64,000 bases of DNA, taken from Xiphophorus maculatus. Its lineage: Eukaryota; Chordata; Actinopteri; Cyprinodontiformes; Poeciliidae. Of the stretch, positions 42,501 to 64,000 are shown piece after piece. Every line of letters begins with the position of its first letter. The stretch's first letter is position 1. Below the pieces are notes generated by a model, which had not been told where the DNA came from, ran no database searches, and saw nothing but the letters and a program-made list of their open reading frames with translations. Location of the stretch: positions 13,101,479 to 13,165,478 of the forward strand of contig NC_036450.1 in assembly GCF_002775205.1 (NCBI RefSeq). The letters run 5' to 3'. The position numbers and the translations under genes are program-made.

Positions 42501-43654
42501 TAAAACCTTATCTGTTGTTTTGATAGTATTACTAGCTCGGCGCCTCCCTGATTACCCGTGTTACATTCCTCGAGCTATTGCTGCTGTTATCTCAGTGTAC
42601 TTTTTTTGTTTCCAATGAAAGAACTCCAGATCTGTTTTCTTTTTAGTGTCCAAGTTCTGTCCTCACAACACCAACTTAGTCGCAGCAAATGTACACTGGT
42701 TCTGCTGGAGGTTTCTTCCTGTTAAAAGGTTTCTTCCTACAGTCACTACAGGCTTCCTTAGATGGATAACCTAACTTACAAGTAACTTATATTATTGAAA
42801 ATATTATCAAATTGGGCTTTATTTATAACTGAATCTGAATATGTCAGTATGTTTGGATGACTTTAATTAGAGATTTACCATATAATGCATTGCCTACAAC
42901 TTTGCAAAGTTTTCATTCAGTTGATTCTTTTAAGAAGAAGTGGAAGACTCATTTGTTAAATCTGGATTTCAACTAGTTTTATGTAGTAAGATTTTATATG
43001 CTTCTGTTTTTATGTTTTATATGCATCTTCTGTCTTTATGCTCATTATAAAGCACATGTGAAAGATGCAAAATAAATATATTTACTCACTTTTAATCTTA
43101 GGTGTCATGTTTCCATTGGCTGAAGATATAATTCTGTGCGTAAATAATCTATGAAATGTGTTTCACTTGGTGATTTGAGATATTGAAATAAATGAACATT
43201 TCAATAATATTCTGACTGTGCAGTCACGTAAAATAAAATAAAAACAGACGCATTGTTTGTGGGAAGGATGCCACCCCAGTTGTGGTAGTAGTTCCTCTTT
43301 TTGTTTTTTGGGACAATCAGAAAAGACTAAAAGTTTGATTTTACATCCCCCCCACCCCCACAAAAAAAAAAAAAAAAAATCACAAAAAAACTGCATGACA
43401 TCATCTTTACAAATATGGTGTTAATAATTCCGTTTTCTAACTGAAGAAACGCTGTGTCTATTGGGTGGAGCCCTGACCGTTAGAAACCGTTACCTGTAGT
43501 AGGACAGCAGGCCGTTGCTGAGGACGAACCAGCGCCGCTGGTAGCCCTTCAGGTAGTTGGTCCATTTGAAGAGCCAGCCCTTGTGGGTGTCCAGACAAGG
43601 CAGGTGGAGCCCCGGGAGAGTCGGGGAGGGCAAGCTCTTCACCAGCTCGTTCAT
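30581..43654 (-). CDS. osbp2: Oxysterol-binding protein 2-like (PH, FFAT, OSBP-related domain)
   Basis: Moves sterol and PI4P between ER and Golgi-type membranes (family knowledge). Fourteen exons: 43654-43494, 42407-42202, 38831-38581, 38438-38270, 36619-36499, 35702-35636, 35009-34872, 34760-34515, 34380-34260, 33959-33856, 33756-33661, 32965-32781, 32686-32466, 30723-30581. They sum to 2229 nt, 742 residues. Residues about 24-120 are the PH domain ([20 protein letters not shown]), followed by a coiled region ([17 protein letters not shown]), an acidic stretch with the FFAT motif EFFDAME near 280 that binds VAP on the ER, and the ligand domain from about 345 with the signature EQVSHHPP at 452-459. 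The C-terminus is [10 protein letters not shown]...PEIF. A stop codon sits directly before the ATG. OSBP2 rather than OSBP is chosen because of linkage to SLC35E4, SMTN and INPP5J; it lacks the long N-terminus of the human protein. Introns 8 and 13 use GC donors. Confidence 0.92.
30950..31393 (-). mobile_element. Tc1-like transposon relic in the last OSBP2 intron
   Basis: TTTGACTGGGCCATTCC near 30954, AAGCATCCCCACAGCATAAT near 31110, TGCTGCCACCACCATGATTC near 31129, and at the right end TAATTAGGTGACTTCTG plus GGGGTATCAGAGTAAAAGG: together these are the antisense of a fish Tc1 element. No ORF is intact. Confidence 0.65.
31402..32450 (+). mobile_element. hAT element relic encoding a BED zinc finger
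   Basis: The ends AAGGGCTGGG and CCCAGCCCTA are near-perfect inverted repeats. The flanks GGTCCAAG (31394-31401) and GGTCCAAA (32451-32458) form a 7/8 target duplication, the 8-bp size typical of hAT. On the plus strand 31743-31865 reads [20 protein letters not shown], then [20 protein letters not shown], which is a BED-type zinc finger (C-x2-C ... H-x-H-like), the N-terminal module of hAT/ZBED transposases. The rest of the transposase is missing or broken. It lies in the last OSBP2 intron. Confidence 0.75.
33110..33200. repeat. Polypyrimidine tract in OSBP2 intron
   Basis: About 80 nt of almost pure C/T on the plus strand (purine on the transcribed sense). No function can be assigned. Confidence 0.7.
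34381..34514 (-). other. GC-AG intron 8 of OSBP2
   Basis: The exon ends GAG CAG and the intron begins GCGAGA, with no GT alternative nearby. It ends ...TCTCAG before GTC AGC CAT. The joined codons restore the signature EQVSHHPP exactly, so the GC donor is strongly supported. Confidence 0.85.
35060..35620 (+). mobile_element. Tc1-like transposon relic in OSBP2 intron 6
   Basis: The terminus-like part near 35090 (TTTGGATTTTATGGGACA) is followed at 35410-35520 by codons reading [11 protein letters not shown], then [14 protein letters not shown], matching the fish Tc1 transposase core region (VKHGGGS...). Stops and gaps interrupt it. Confidence 0.7.
35743..36428. mobile_element. Second, older copy of the CAGTGACGTGCGGT hAT family
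   Basis: The left end CAGTGACATGCAGTGAG and right part GGTGAGGCACTGCTTCACCT, then GACTGCATGTCA resemble the ends of the element at 28261-29011. Target duplications are no longer clear. It lies in OSBP2 intron 5. Confidence 0.6.
38832..42201. other. OSBP2 intron 2
   Basis: The 3.4-kb intron holds a Tc1-like relic (39340-39985) and a polypyrimidine-to-polypurine switch at about 41616-41690. No exon is seen. Confidence 0.6.
39340..39985 (+). mobile_element. Internally deleted Tc1-like element
   Basis: The left end has TTTGTCACGTTACAACCACA and TTCAAGTGGAAGGAAAAT. The middle has GAAGAAAACCTGTTAGAGGC. The right end has TTTGTCACATAAAATCTCAC, the inverted counterpart of the left end. It is a deleted, inactive copy. 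Confidence 0.7.
42640..43085 (+). mobile_element. Fish repeat followed by LINE 3' tail in OSBP2 intron 1
   Basis: TCTGCTGGAGGTTTCTTCCT near 42700 belongs to a widespread fish repeat. From about 42880 the plus strand reads [19 protein letters not shown], then [10 protein letters not shown] and a stop, the C-terminal style of a non-LTR retrotransposon, with an AATAAAT-ending 3' tail. The family is not assigned. Confidence 0.5.
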
Positions 43655-43830
43655 CTAGGCTGTCCGCGTCCCTCCAGCGGGATGGACGGAGAGACGGTGC
43701 AGCTGGTGTACAGTTGTAAACAGCTGTACCTTTAGCTAGCAGCAGCGCGCAGACTGTGCGTAGTGCGCTGTTAGCCTGCAGTTGTTTCTGTGCGTCCCTG
43801 TGAAAGTGAGGCGGACCTACTTTAAAAATG
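43655..43830 (-). promoter_or_regulatory. CpG-rich 5' UTR/promoter region of OSBP2
   Basis: CpGs are dense just upstream of the start codon at 43654 compared with the surroundings. No core motif was recognised. Confidence 0.35.
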
Positions 43831-43982
43831 GTCACCCTGGTATTTTTAGATATGAAATACTGAACCACAAATACTGCACTGTAATGCACTCCCGAGAAAG
43901 CCCGTGAACGCTGGAGAAGAGAGAACAAGATGACGTCCTTATTACAGGACTGTAGCTTATGGATGCACATTTCCCCCCTGTG

Positions 43983-44052
43983 CCCCCCCCCCCCTCTCCC
44001 TCTCTGTACGTGTATGCGCACGTGCGTGCGAGTTTGTGTGTGTGCGCGCGAG
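43983..44052. repeat. C12 run followed by alternating purine-pyrimidine tract
   Basis: Twelve C residues (43983-43994), then pyrimidine runs and a TGTGCGCGCG-type alternating stretch, about 330-400 nt upstream of the OSBP2 start codon. Confidence 0.75.
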
Positions 44053-44097
44053 CTTGACATATGGCACTTTCTGCGATTTCTGCTGTGATGTACAAAA

Positions 44098-44345
44098 TAG
44101 ATGCTCAAGGCAAGTTTATTTGTATAGCACAGCAAAAAAGACAAAGTGTTTTACATGGAAACACTGTGGTGACAGTTTCGGTACTTTTCTGGAAGCTTGT
44201 TCCAGATTAGTGTAACATAAAAACTGAACGCTGCTTCTCCATGTTTCTTTCTGGTGGTGGTGTTGACTTGAACAAGAGGACCTCTGTAGTTTGATGCGAA
44301 GCCATTTATTAATTTATAGACTAACATGTATTTCAAAGTCTTTTC
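44098..44345 (-). mobile_element. LINE 3' fragment
   Basis: The minus strand reads LVYKLINGFASNYRGPLVQV, then HGEAAFSFYVTLIWNKLPEK, the C-terminal signature of a fish non-LTR retrotransposon. It ends with GCTATACAAATAAACTTGCC. The next few hundred bases (to about 44560) resemble another common fish repeat. The related fragment at 53200-53489 has a matching EAAFSFHVPLIWNK. Confidence 0.65.
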
Positions 44346-45935
44346 TTTTGAGCAACAGGGAGCCAGTATAACGACTTTAGAAATGGGGTGATGTGCTTTA
44401 TTTTCTAGTTTTAGTGAGGATGTGAGCAGCAGCGTTCTGGATCAGACGCAGCTGTCTGATTTACCTTTTAAGCAGAACTGTGAAAACAATGTGGTAAAGG
44501 CATGGATGAGTTTCTCAAGATCTTGCTGGGACATTAGTCCCTTAATTCTGGGAAAGTTCATCAGATAAAGGCAAAGGTTCAGGTCTGAATCCATCAATAC
44601 ACCCAGATGTCTTGATCCTTAATATCTATTTCCAGGCATGGATATAAAAAGCAGCAAAAAATCAATAGAACAGTGGCAGACTGAAATATCATTGTCCACT
44701 AAATGTAACATCCTCTGCAAATGAGATATCACGCACATTAAAAGTGATGATTTTATTTTCAGAACTGTTCAGCTCTAAGGTAACATATACAAACACTAAA
44801 GATGTCTGTTGTGAAACAAAGGATCGATTTATGTGCCAGCAACTTATGCCCACTGTTGGATATAGAAAATCTGTGATGTTATGAGCCTACATCGCTTCCA
44901 AAGGCTTAATACAAAGTAAAAACAGTATAGGTGGAAATATATGTAGAACTAGAAATTATGTAAAAGAAAAATGAAAAAGTATTTTTTTTCCCCAAAAAAA
45001 TATTGAATGAGAGATTTTCTGAGATAAAGCTGCTGCTACCCTGTGATGGACGGGCGACCAGTCTGTGGTATAACCCGCCTCTCTATTCCATGAAAACCAA
45101 CATCTCTGATTCAATTGCCTTTGTCAAAACCTTTATTTGACGCATCAGAATGGTAAAATATTACTCTTGTACAGACAGTAAGTTAGATAAATATCATGAA
45201 TCATTATCATTAACAAATGGAATAAGCTGTAAAATCAAAGAAAGATCTAACTATGGTTTCTAATGGTGTTTTTGGATAATGTTTTTAATAACAAGGGCTC
45301 ATAAATGCAATAATAAGTAAATATGCAAATAGCAACAAGTGACTATTTTCATTTGGCATCATCACAGTCAGTAGTGAGAACTTTACATTGTACAATCATT
45401 TCTGCAAAGTGCTTTATGGTAAAAGAAATCTCAGTAAAGGGTTGAAATGTTTAATGTGTTGCTGATTATGGATGCCTGCAGCTTTACCTTTATTACACAA
45501 AGAAGATAAAATGGCACCCCTTTACTCAATCTCTATGGCACTGCTTACGGTTTTGACTTGAGCTCTTTAAATACCAAGCATACAAAGCCATTTTACACAG
45601 CACAATGCAAATAAAATACATTTTAAAAATCACTCAGCTGGTGACAGAAGGTGCTGAGCAGTAACTCATCCAGAAAGTGACAAGATCAACAGAAAGAAAC
45701 ATTGTTTTTGTACCTCCATCTCTCCAGAGGTGTGCTGGGTAGAATAGTAAGGCAGTCAGCACAGGCCGATAGCATTTAAAAACCCATCAAGGTGATAAAT
45801 GTTGCTACAAGAATGAGTTTCAGTTCAGAGTCTTGAGGGTTTGCTGTTGTCACAGAATGAATCATTCCAACGCTCACAAAACCTTCACAGTTGTAAAGTC
45901 TGCTGAAGCACACATCCACCGCCGCTTTAGGAGGG

Positions 45936-56327
<10,392 letters not shown>

Positions 56328-58263
56328 TTTTATTTTTTATCTGCCACAGACAGACAGTCAGACAGGGCTGATAATCTTCCTGTGGCCGATTGATCCTGAA
56401 CACCGAGCTGTCTGCTACAGCCCAACGCAGCACATTACAGAATTCAACCAAAGTAATCCCCTTCAGACAATTAACTTACACTGATTAATTACTGTCTATT
56501 AATGACGACTGGTTTGAAAATCTAATTATCCACATTCCGGCTCATGGTTTCTTTACCCCTCTTTAAAAATAATATCCAATAAGAAAACGTCCAGCGAACA
56601 AAGACAGAAGCTCCCCTAAGGAGTCTTATTTTCGCGTCGAGCGATGAAAGAGAAAGGCGTCATCCTGAAGCCTCTTCACCTTATACACCTGCCGCTACAG
56701 CGCGGAAAGGGGGGAAACGGTAACCAAGCAACGCTAGTCGGAAAGAACAAAAACGAGCGACAAGGGTAGTAAAAATGAACCCGGCTTGTAGACGAGCAAA
56801 AGACAGCTTCGCATGTTAAACAAAAATAAGCCCCAGTCAGAAATAGGCTACGGCCTTTATTCGCTCCACGGCAATTGACACAGATTGCGTCTCCGGGTTG
56901 CCAGGTACCGTCGCCGCCTCCGAAAAGTAAGCGAGTTTTGCTGTGATTTAGAGCGCCGCTGTGCCAGCAAGATTCAGTTTTTCCTGCACATTATGTGTGC
57001 AGACAAATACTCTCGCCTGCCGCTGTGTTTTCAAACACAATACCGGCTTTAAATTGTAACTTATCGACTACATTTGCAGATTACTCTTGCAGAAGCAGAA
57101 CCGTAAATCCTAAACTCAAAGGCATTGTCCAAACTAAGACAAATACAAAAGTCCACTAGGTAAGCCAAATTAATGCTCTTACACAGTAAAAAAAAATACA
57201 ATCAAACGGTAGCCTACTTATTGTTTACGTTTCTGTTGTTTCATAGTCGACTTAATCCGCTTTAAGAGTAAAAGTTGCAACGTGTCAGTGAAATCAAGGC
57301 AGTTAATTCCTTTGTCTTTTAATTTATGCGGGATTGGCCATACTCTTTAAAGGGGGATGTAGCTCACAAACCTGGCAACCACCATATCTTCTTATTCGGT
57401 TCCATCGCTGTAAACTGGCCGACTACAGGCTGTTTTCTTTTTAAGATGTCTTATTCGAGATACTTTCGAAGTAAAAAAACGAACAAAGCAAAAAGGAAGA
57501 CAAAACACGTATATCACTCTGCCTCGACAGTAAGTTAACATAATACTGAGCTGTAATTTTTTTTTTTCTGAGAAATGACTCAACACAAATAGTTTAGATA
57601 TTTTTTATATTGCAGTCAGGAAATAAAACATGTTTAATCAAAAACACAACACATTTTTATTTAGAGAAACAGAGCTCTGCACTAAAAGATATTTTGGAGG
57701 TCATCCTTCAATATTCCCGTCACTTTGTGCAATACACCATTGACAGCAAAACAGATACTCAGCACAATGCTACCACCACTTTGCTTGTCCAAAATCACTA
57801 AAAAACTAATTTTGTAGAACTTGAAGAACATTCCTCCAGTCCTAACTTAAACTGGGTTGAAAATGAACGTTTACAAGTTAGAATCATATCTAACTAATAG
57901 AAACTAATATATTTAAATACAATTTTTAATAGTATGAGGAAATTGTCAGGAAATTGTTCAAGTCAGTGTCTGGCTTCTCTGCAGCCACATTTGCCTTATT
58001 TGGTGGGAGTCTCTGTAAATGTCTGATCCTGTAAGTATGATTTCAACCTGTTCACTCACATTTATGCTGCATCATCATTGCATCCTAAAAAGATAAATAT
58101 TTAAAGCCTGAAGTGTCCCATCTTTTTAATCTGCCTGTAATCTATGAGTGTTTTTTTCTTTCAAGAACTTTTTCATTTTACACCATATTTCTCTGTGAAT
58201 TTGAACTGACGCTAAAGATTATGTTGTCAGTAAATAGGGTGCATGTGATGAGTTTTATGATTT
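56328..58263. other. ATP6V0A2 promoter side and NFKBIL1 3' UTR
   Basis: CpGs cluster at about 56570-56960, fitting the ATP6V0A2 promoter. From about 57100 to 58263 the DNA is AT-rich and probably carries the NFKBIL1 3' UTR at its right end. No gene is seen. Confidence 0.45.
56570..56960 (-). promoter_or_regulatory. CpG-rich candidate promoter of ATP6V0A2
   Basis: A local excess of CpG (for example GCGCGGAAAGGGGGG, TTTTCGCGTCGAGCGATG) about 240-630 nt upstream of the start codon. Inferred from composition and position only. Confidence 0.4.
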
Positions 58264-61150
58264 CTAAGCTTTCAGTCTCTGAGCCAGGCTGTTGAGTTCC
58301 TGCGACAGAGCCGTCACCGTGTCCAGAATCCGCTGCTTGTCCTTCTCCTCCAGTCGAGCTTCACACCGCTGAGCAAACTTATCAGGATGCCACAGCGTCT
58401 GCTGCTTCCGGAGCGCCTTGCGAAACGCCGCCTCGTCCTTTCGGTCCACGCCGTGCAGCATCACGTCCAGCATCTCCCGGACGGTGCCCCTGGGAGCTGG
58501 CCAGGGGATGTCGCTGTAGCTCAGCTTGGTGCCTGCTGATGCTGAGGCGGCTGTGCTGAATGTGGCGGCACATTTCTCATCGTACTGCCGTTTCTTTCCC
58601 CGCCGGATCTCTTCCTCTTTGCGTGCCGCTCGAGCCAGATACTCCTCGTGTTCTCTCTGCAACCTTTCATGCAGCTCCTTATTGCTTTCCACTTTTTGTT
58701 TCCTCTTTTCTTTTTTCCACTTGGAAGACAAGCTTGCCAGTCTTTGAGCTTCGGCGTGTTTCTTGTTAAAATACTCTCTTCTGATACGATCCGCCCAGTC
58801 CCCAAAGTCTTCATCTTCTTCATCGACAGGTAGGTAATCATCAGCTGCCAAAGAAAAGCATCACAGTAAAAAGAAGCAAAATATCACATCTTAAATTTAG
58901 TAATTAACATGTACCATATGCTCCAAAGGCTTCAAAACATTCATCCTCGCATGCACCGATCAGCTTCCCCATCCAGTCCTGCTCAGGATTCGCCTCAGGT
59001 GGACGACTCATGCTTTCTGCAGTCTGAACAAGTAAAGGGAAAATACATGTAAATATCAGCTAAGACCAACTCCGGGAGTTTGAACGCGATGGTGAAATTA
59101 TATATATATATATTATATGACATTATAAAATGTCATATTCTGTTATATTTTTAAATTTATATTCAATATATATTCAACTTTCCCAATTCATAAACTTCCT
59201 AAAGTCCAGTTATTATTTTTCTTTCTTCCAATCTGCACCAAACGGGACATTGCTCACATCTCTGGTGATTTTTAAAACTAGTTTATACGTGCAAAATCAT
59301 CACTTTATAGCGTTTAAAGCAAGTTAGGTTGCACTTCAGTAATTTCGCACTTAATAAAAGTGAAGGGATTTTATTTCACAGTTTTTCTGGCAAATAATGT
59401 TCATCCACAAAGTCTTTGAGAATTATCATCCTAAACTTGACCAAGTCACTATTTGCTTAAGGAAAACCACAAACAGGAGCATCTTTCTTTTGTTATTGCC
59501 TCTTGTTGTCCTTCACTGGTCCAGGAAGTGTTTTTGTCCTCCGTGCTGAGGAAACATGTTGCTGTTGACTAATCTCCTTTGCTATTTGGAGTTTTTGTTG
59601 TTTTGTACCAAACCTTCTTGACCAGGAACCCTTTTAAGATTAAATAAGATAAGATTTATTTGTCATTGTCATCAACAGATTACAACAAGATTTAGATTTG
59701 CTCGACTCGAGTTAAGATGCAGGTTATGTGTATATACGTAATGTACAAGATAAAGAAATAAATAGTACAAAATGAGAAATAAATAGACATCAGAAGATGG
59801 TTGCAGCGCCTGGAGGTGTCGCAACAGAATTTACATTTTTAACAAAGTGGTGTCAAGAGCAGACGTTCTTATGCCTTTGAATTTAGTGCCATGATTGCCA
59901 TCGGGTAAAAACTGTTTTTTAGGCGATTTGTCCTGGTTTTTATTGCTCTGTATCTCTTGCCTGATGGCAGCAGCCGGAAGAGACCAGGACGTGAAGAGTC
60001 ATTTAAAATGTCCAAAACTTTCTTGTGGAGCCTGGAAGTGTAAATCTGTTCCATAGTGGGGAGGGGGCAGCCTATGGTTTTCTCTGCTGCCCTAACAACC
60101 CTCTGGAGCGTCTTCTTGTCCGCGGATGTGCTGCTGCAGTACCAGACACACAGACTGTACGTGAGCACACTCTCTATGGAGCAGTGATAGTTCCTTTTAT
60201 ACCAATCGTGGGTATATTTGTGCCTGCTTTGACTTCTACATATTTAAAGTATGTTTCTATTGCTTACTCATAGTCAACCACAAAGAAATGTATTTTGTAT
60301 GGTATGTGAAATGAATGATGTGCTTTTGTAGTGTTTTTAATATTAGTTTATTAAAAATTTATGTTCCCACGCACCCTCCATAAGCTTTATTATTTTGCAA
60401 TTATGATCTGTGGTTAAATATGGTAAGACAATGTGCTTGTAAGTTCGTCCCAGAATTTGCTAAATTGAGTGAATAAACTGAAACTGAAATTTGGTCCTAC
60501 ATGTTGCTACTGGCAACATGTATAAACCAAAATATATGCTATCTGAATTAGAAAAACAAGTATGATATGTAGTTTTGGAGTATTTCATGCTTGTTTGGGC
60601 ATATATTAATCATTAAAAATAACGTTATATTTTAGATTAGTATTACAGAGTTTTACCAAGTTGCTCACCTGTGAATCATTCATCAAGTTCAGCACGTCTT
60701 GCGGTGTAAGTCCAGCTTTGTTTGGGGCATTCAAAGCTTCTGGGCATTTTTTCTTGAGAGGTACGAACAAGTCCTCATAAACTACGAGATAAAAACATAG
60801 AAAAAAATGTATTAAACCAAACAAAAGCCAGCTGTGAGTATTAGTTCTGGTCCAGGGCAAGCCGCTAATTCCCCACCAGTTTTCCCGTTTGCGAACGCCA
60901 TGTTGGCGGCGATGTGCAGCGCCGTGTTTCCCCGTCGGTCCCTGTGGAGAACATCGGCTCCGCGTTTGAGCAGGAGCCGCAGCACAGCGTCGTCTTCCAG
61001 GGAGCAGGCTAGCTGCAGCGGGCTCCTCCGCATCTTTCCCTGGGAGAAGTTCACATCAAGGTCCGGGTGCTTTCGGAGGTACGACTTCAACTTCAGTAGA
61101 TTGCCCTCCTCCACATACCTCCACACTCGGGCCTGTCGGTGGGACACCAT
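58264..61150 (-). CDS. nfkbil1: NF-kappa-B inhibitor-like protein 1
   Basis: A nuclear ankyrin-repeat protein linked to inflammatory control and RNA processing (family knowledge; role not settled). Exons: 61150-60877, 60781-60669, 59023-58915, 58844-58264, totalling 1077 nt, 358 residues (human 381). Residues about 30-95 form ankyrin repeats (KHPDLDVNFSQ, SPLQLACSLEDDAVLRLLLK, GNTALHIAANMA). YEDLFVPLKKKCPEALNAPN corresponds to the human YTDFFLPLLSRCPSAM segment. The middle is a Lys/Glu-rich helical region, and the C-terminus has SYSDIPWPAP and a J-domain-like LWHPDKF (HPD at about 318-320), then TALSQELNSLAQ as in human TALSQALN. Exon 3 begins ACT GCA GAA; the acceptor 6 nt further in would break the frame. 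The ATG at 61150 is the first in frame. A LINE fragment lies in intron 2. Confidence 0.93.
59640..60185 (-). mobile_element. Rex1/L2-like LINE 3' fragment in NFKBIL1 intron 2
   Basis: The minus strand encodes LQRVVRAAEKTIGCPLPTME, then LFRLLPSGKRYRAIKTRTNR and LKNSFYPMAI, the C-terminal signature of a fish L2/Rex1-type reverse transcriptase, followed by a 3' tail with ACAAATAAATCTTATCTTA. It is 5'-truncated. Confidence 0.75.
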
Positions 61151-64000
61151 TCTGCCAACAAACACCTAGAATTACCTATATCTATTTTTGTATTCCTACG
61201 TTCAGGGAGACTCTAACCAAACACAGAACTAGGCCTCGGCCTGTGTTTACTGTTCCGTCCGTTAAACACCTCCGGGTTTTGCAGAAACGTTCGCATCAAA
61301 GTTCCGTTTATGTATTTCCCCCCCCCCTCAGTTCACCACTAAGTGTCACTGTTAGCCTCGTTTTCCGAGGTTAACCCCCGCTTTACGGCATGAAATTTTG
61401 TTTTAAAAATAGACACGTTCTTGAAAGCAGACTGTACTTCATTTATTTCTAACCAAACATAACGTTTTAGCGATCTAAAATGGTATTCTTTGTGTCGTAA
61501 TATTCCTATTCATTTGTTGGTCCACACTATTATAGCGTTTCTCTGTGAAAAAACATTTTGTATATTTGAAACTGAATTTTTTGCAATGAAAAATCTGTTG
61601 ATAAAAGAGACAAGTTTATTTGAGATATCTAAAATAATAATAATAAAAAAAAACAAAGTTGTGATCACAAACTGTTTTTGAATAAAAAAAATTATTGACA
61701 GTTTTTAAATTGTTTAAAAAGTTCAAATTTATCTTCATGAATCACAAGCAGCAATGTGATTACCCTTACAAAGATACACCCACCTAACTAGAGTCAGCGG
61801 GCAAGCGGAGGAGTACATCTAGATCACCAGGCTATCACAAGGTCAAGAATGCTTACTTAGATTCGTTTTTTTAGTACTTAAGACTGGTAAGAGAGGAATT
61901 TTTCTGCTATAACTGATACTTAGAAAAGTATGATAAACAGAAGTTTGATTGTATGTTACAACGCCATTGTGGTTCCAAAATTTCCCACATAATTACTGCG
62001 GCACAGACTTGTGACCCCAGCTGTCGCTTGTTGAACTATGCAAACATCGCTATTAAGCCAATTAAACAGAAACATAATAGCATGATAAACTAAATTTATA
62101 AACAATTTACTCTCTCATTTCATTAATTTATGGCTCCATGGATATTCTTTAGTGGGACACAATGCAACCTAATCAAAGCATTCATTCTGAAATTGCATTT
62201 CATTTATGGACATAATCAGACATCGTTATACTTTTGAATAAAAAATCTGGTGTTTCATGATCTGAAATTTGGAGAAGGTTGTATTGCTAACATTAACTGC
62301 TCTTACTTTTGTGTCTGAATTGAATTAGTTTGATATGAAAATTGCATTCTAGCTTTAAAGGATTAGGCTCATGAAAAAAAACCCCATTAAATTAGCATGT
62401 GATAACACCTATGTGATGAGGCTCACACTTTCAGCATGCAGTTGCTTTCTCAAATTAACACCAGTATTATACCTCAGTAATCCAGACCCCTGTATGTTCT
62501 CTCACTTGGTTTCTGTGGGATTTTATAGCTCAACTTTCAACAAACCACCTGCTGAAGAAGTGTGAAATGAAAAGATAAAAGCCTAATTTTCTCAGTTTTT
62601 ACAAGTTATAAACTGAAAGAAAATTCAATTGAACATGAAATTATCAAAGCTCTTTGTAAACCCAATGTTACATGATTACATACTGTGTTTAAGTTTTATT
62701 TAATGATCCTGGACATCATACTGATGACTATATCTGGTGCAGAGAAACAGCTGTAACAGCTGCCCAGCAGCTGACTGACTTCTTACTTTATCCTACAAGA
62801 CTGAACAAAGAGCCTCTGTTTAAAAGAATCTGGTACTTTATTTTAACATGCGTATTTCATGTCACACAAAGAGCCATTACATTTTTTACAAATGGGTACA
62901 GAAATAGACATATAACACATATAATAAAAAATTCTAAGATTTTTTTTGTCAATTTTTCTGAAACACATAATTTGTATCAGGTTTTGCCTTCAAATATCCT
63001 GCTGGAATCACTGCAGTCATATTACATAAATAGGTTTGGAAATGCCCCAAAAAATCCTCAGCATCTGTTAAATTAAAGATTAAAAATGGAGTATAAGTTT
63101 TGGTTTATATGAACAGTAATGGAAAGTAGCACTGTGGAGAAGTCAGGACATGAGATTAAATCATTGAGATGAGTTTGACCGAAATCTGATCCTGTTTCAT
63201 CTATTTATACTTTATTAGTTTAAGCTGATTAAGTTGTTCATAATCATGATTAATATTGCCATGTTTGATGTTTTCAGGATGCTGTTCTTTACTGTGCTGC
63301 TATTATTTATGTTCGTATATTACAAAAGAAGTTGGAGACTTCATGACAGGAAGGATTTTTACATTAGAAACTTCTTTGGAAGTAAAAATAAAAAAACAAT
63401 ATTGGTTTATTTTCTACTGCACAGTATCAACTACAGTGATGTAACAAGAAATCCACATGGGAAATGTTTTACTTTTCCTTTAACATAAAATTCTTCATCA
63501 GAAGTTTGCAAATGACCATATATTTCTTTCTCTCATTTTGAATCTATTTTTTGCTGCATTGGTAAATTTTATGATCGTTTGTTTAGCACTTCCTGAGCAT
63601 AAAAAACGTTGCCATCAAAATAGGAGGATCAAACAATGTAATATTTGATTGGGCTGCCTTTAACCACGTGCTTTACATGTTTCACTCAGGGAAAGTGAGA
63701 CTTCATTGTACCCTGCACAGAAAACAAAACCAACTACTTTCCATGTTTTACAATAGGTCTGTTCTTTTATTTAAAAGTTTCATGTTTTCTTCTGTTAAAT
63801 TAGAGCTGATGCCGCTATCCAAAAGGCTGTGGTGGTTTATCAAATTACAAAGACAATATACTTCACATAAAAAATTATAACGCTAACAGTTGTGATTCTT
63901 TACTTTGTTTTTAATGAGAAAGGCTGTATCACAATTTGTGGTAGAAAGTCTAAAGGAAAAACCGGTTTGTCGGATGTTTTCTTTCTCAGTGGGATTATAC
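61151..64000. other. Upstream of NFKBIL1; no gene seen
   Basis: A short CpG-bearing stretch at about 61150-61320 fits the NFKBIL1 promoter. The rest is AT-rich. A minus-strand AATAAA near 62833-62838 could mark the 3' end of another gene beyond the right edge, but no coding sequence supports this. Confidence 0.4.

Larger units (their letters stand above)
43655..45935. other. Intergenic DNA between OSBP2 and ATP6V0A2
   Basis: Contains the OSBP2 promoter side, the LINE fragment, and about 1.3 kb of AT-rich DNA that probably includes the ATP6V0A2 3' UTR. A minus-strand AATAAA at about 45487-45492 is a candidate polyadenylation signal. No other gene is seen. Confidence 0.5.

Noticed and set aside
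43458-44144. 228-codon minus-strand frame overlapping OSBP2 exon 1
   Set aside because: It runs in a different frame from the PH-domain coding sequence and covers promoter and LINE-tail sequence.
57351-57425. tRNA-Ala-like start GGGGGATGTAGCTCA
   Set aside because: The anticodon arm, T arm and acceptor pairing do not follow, so it is not a tRNA gene; at most a tRNA-like fragment.

Overview
This is a vertebrate nuclear genome window, almost certainly from a ray-finned (teleost) fish. The genes are split by GT-AG introns, intergenic DNA is AT-rich, and fossils of fish-type Tc1/mariner, hAT and LINE elements are common. The species cannot be fixed from the sequence. I assembled the exon models by hand from splice signals, reading phase and remembered family sequences. 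All complete models close in frame, but none was checked by alignment.

Six conserved protein-coding genes were found, all on the minus strand and arranged head to tail. From left to right they are: INPP5J (1-8027, 3' end off the window), a compact smoothelin (SMTN, 11772-13936), SLC35E4 (17772-22397), OSBP2-like (30581-43654), ATP6V0A2-like (45936-56327) and NFKBIL1 (58264-61150). The first four belong to the block on human chromosome 22q12 (SLC35E4-OSBP2-...-SMTN-...-INPP5J), with SLC35E4 and OSBP2 in swapped order. ATP6V0A2 and NFKBIL1 lie elsewhere in human. The remaining DNA is introns, UTRs and repeat relics; I found no tRNA, rRNA or CRISPR.

Several products work on membranes: an inositol 5-phosphatase, a sterol/PI4P exchange protein with PH and FFAT signals, a nucleotide-sugar-transporter-like membrane protein, and the V-ATPase a subunit of acidic compartments. 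Smoothelin is an actin-linked CH-domain protein and NFKBIL1 a nuclear ankyrin/J-like protein. There is no operon logic; their neighbourhood reflects ancestral linkage.

No wholly new system was found. The observations most worth a second look are these: a nearly exact 59-nt copy of part of INPP5J exon 12 inside an earlier intron; three GC-AG introns, one splitting the OSBP signature motif and one with a hAT element inserted 7 nt past the donor; an in-frame, stop-free 69-nt intron in ATP6V0A2; and a long GATA/GATG array 29 nt inside ATP6V0A2 intron 1.
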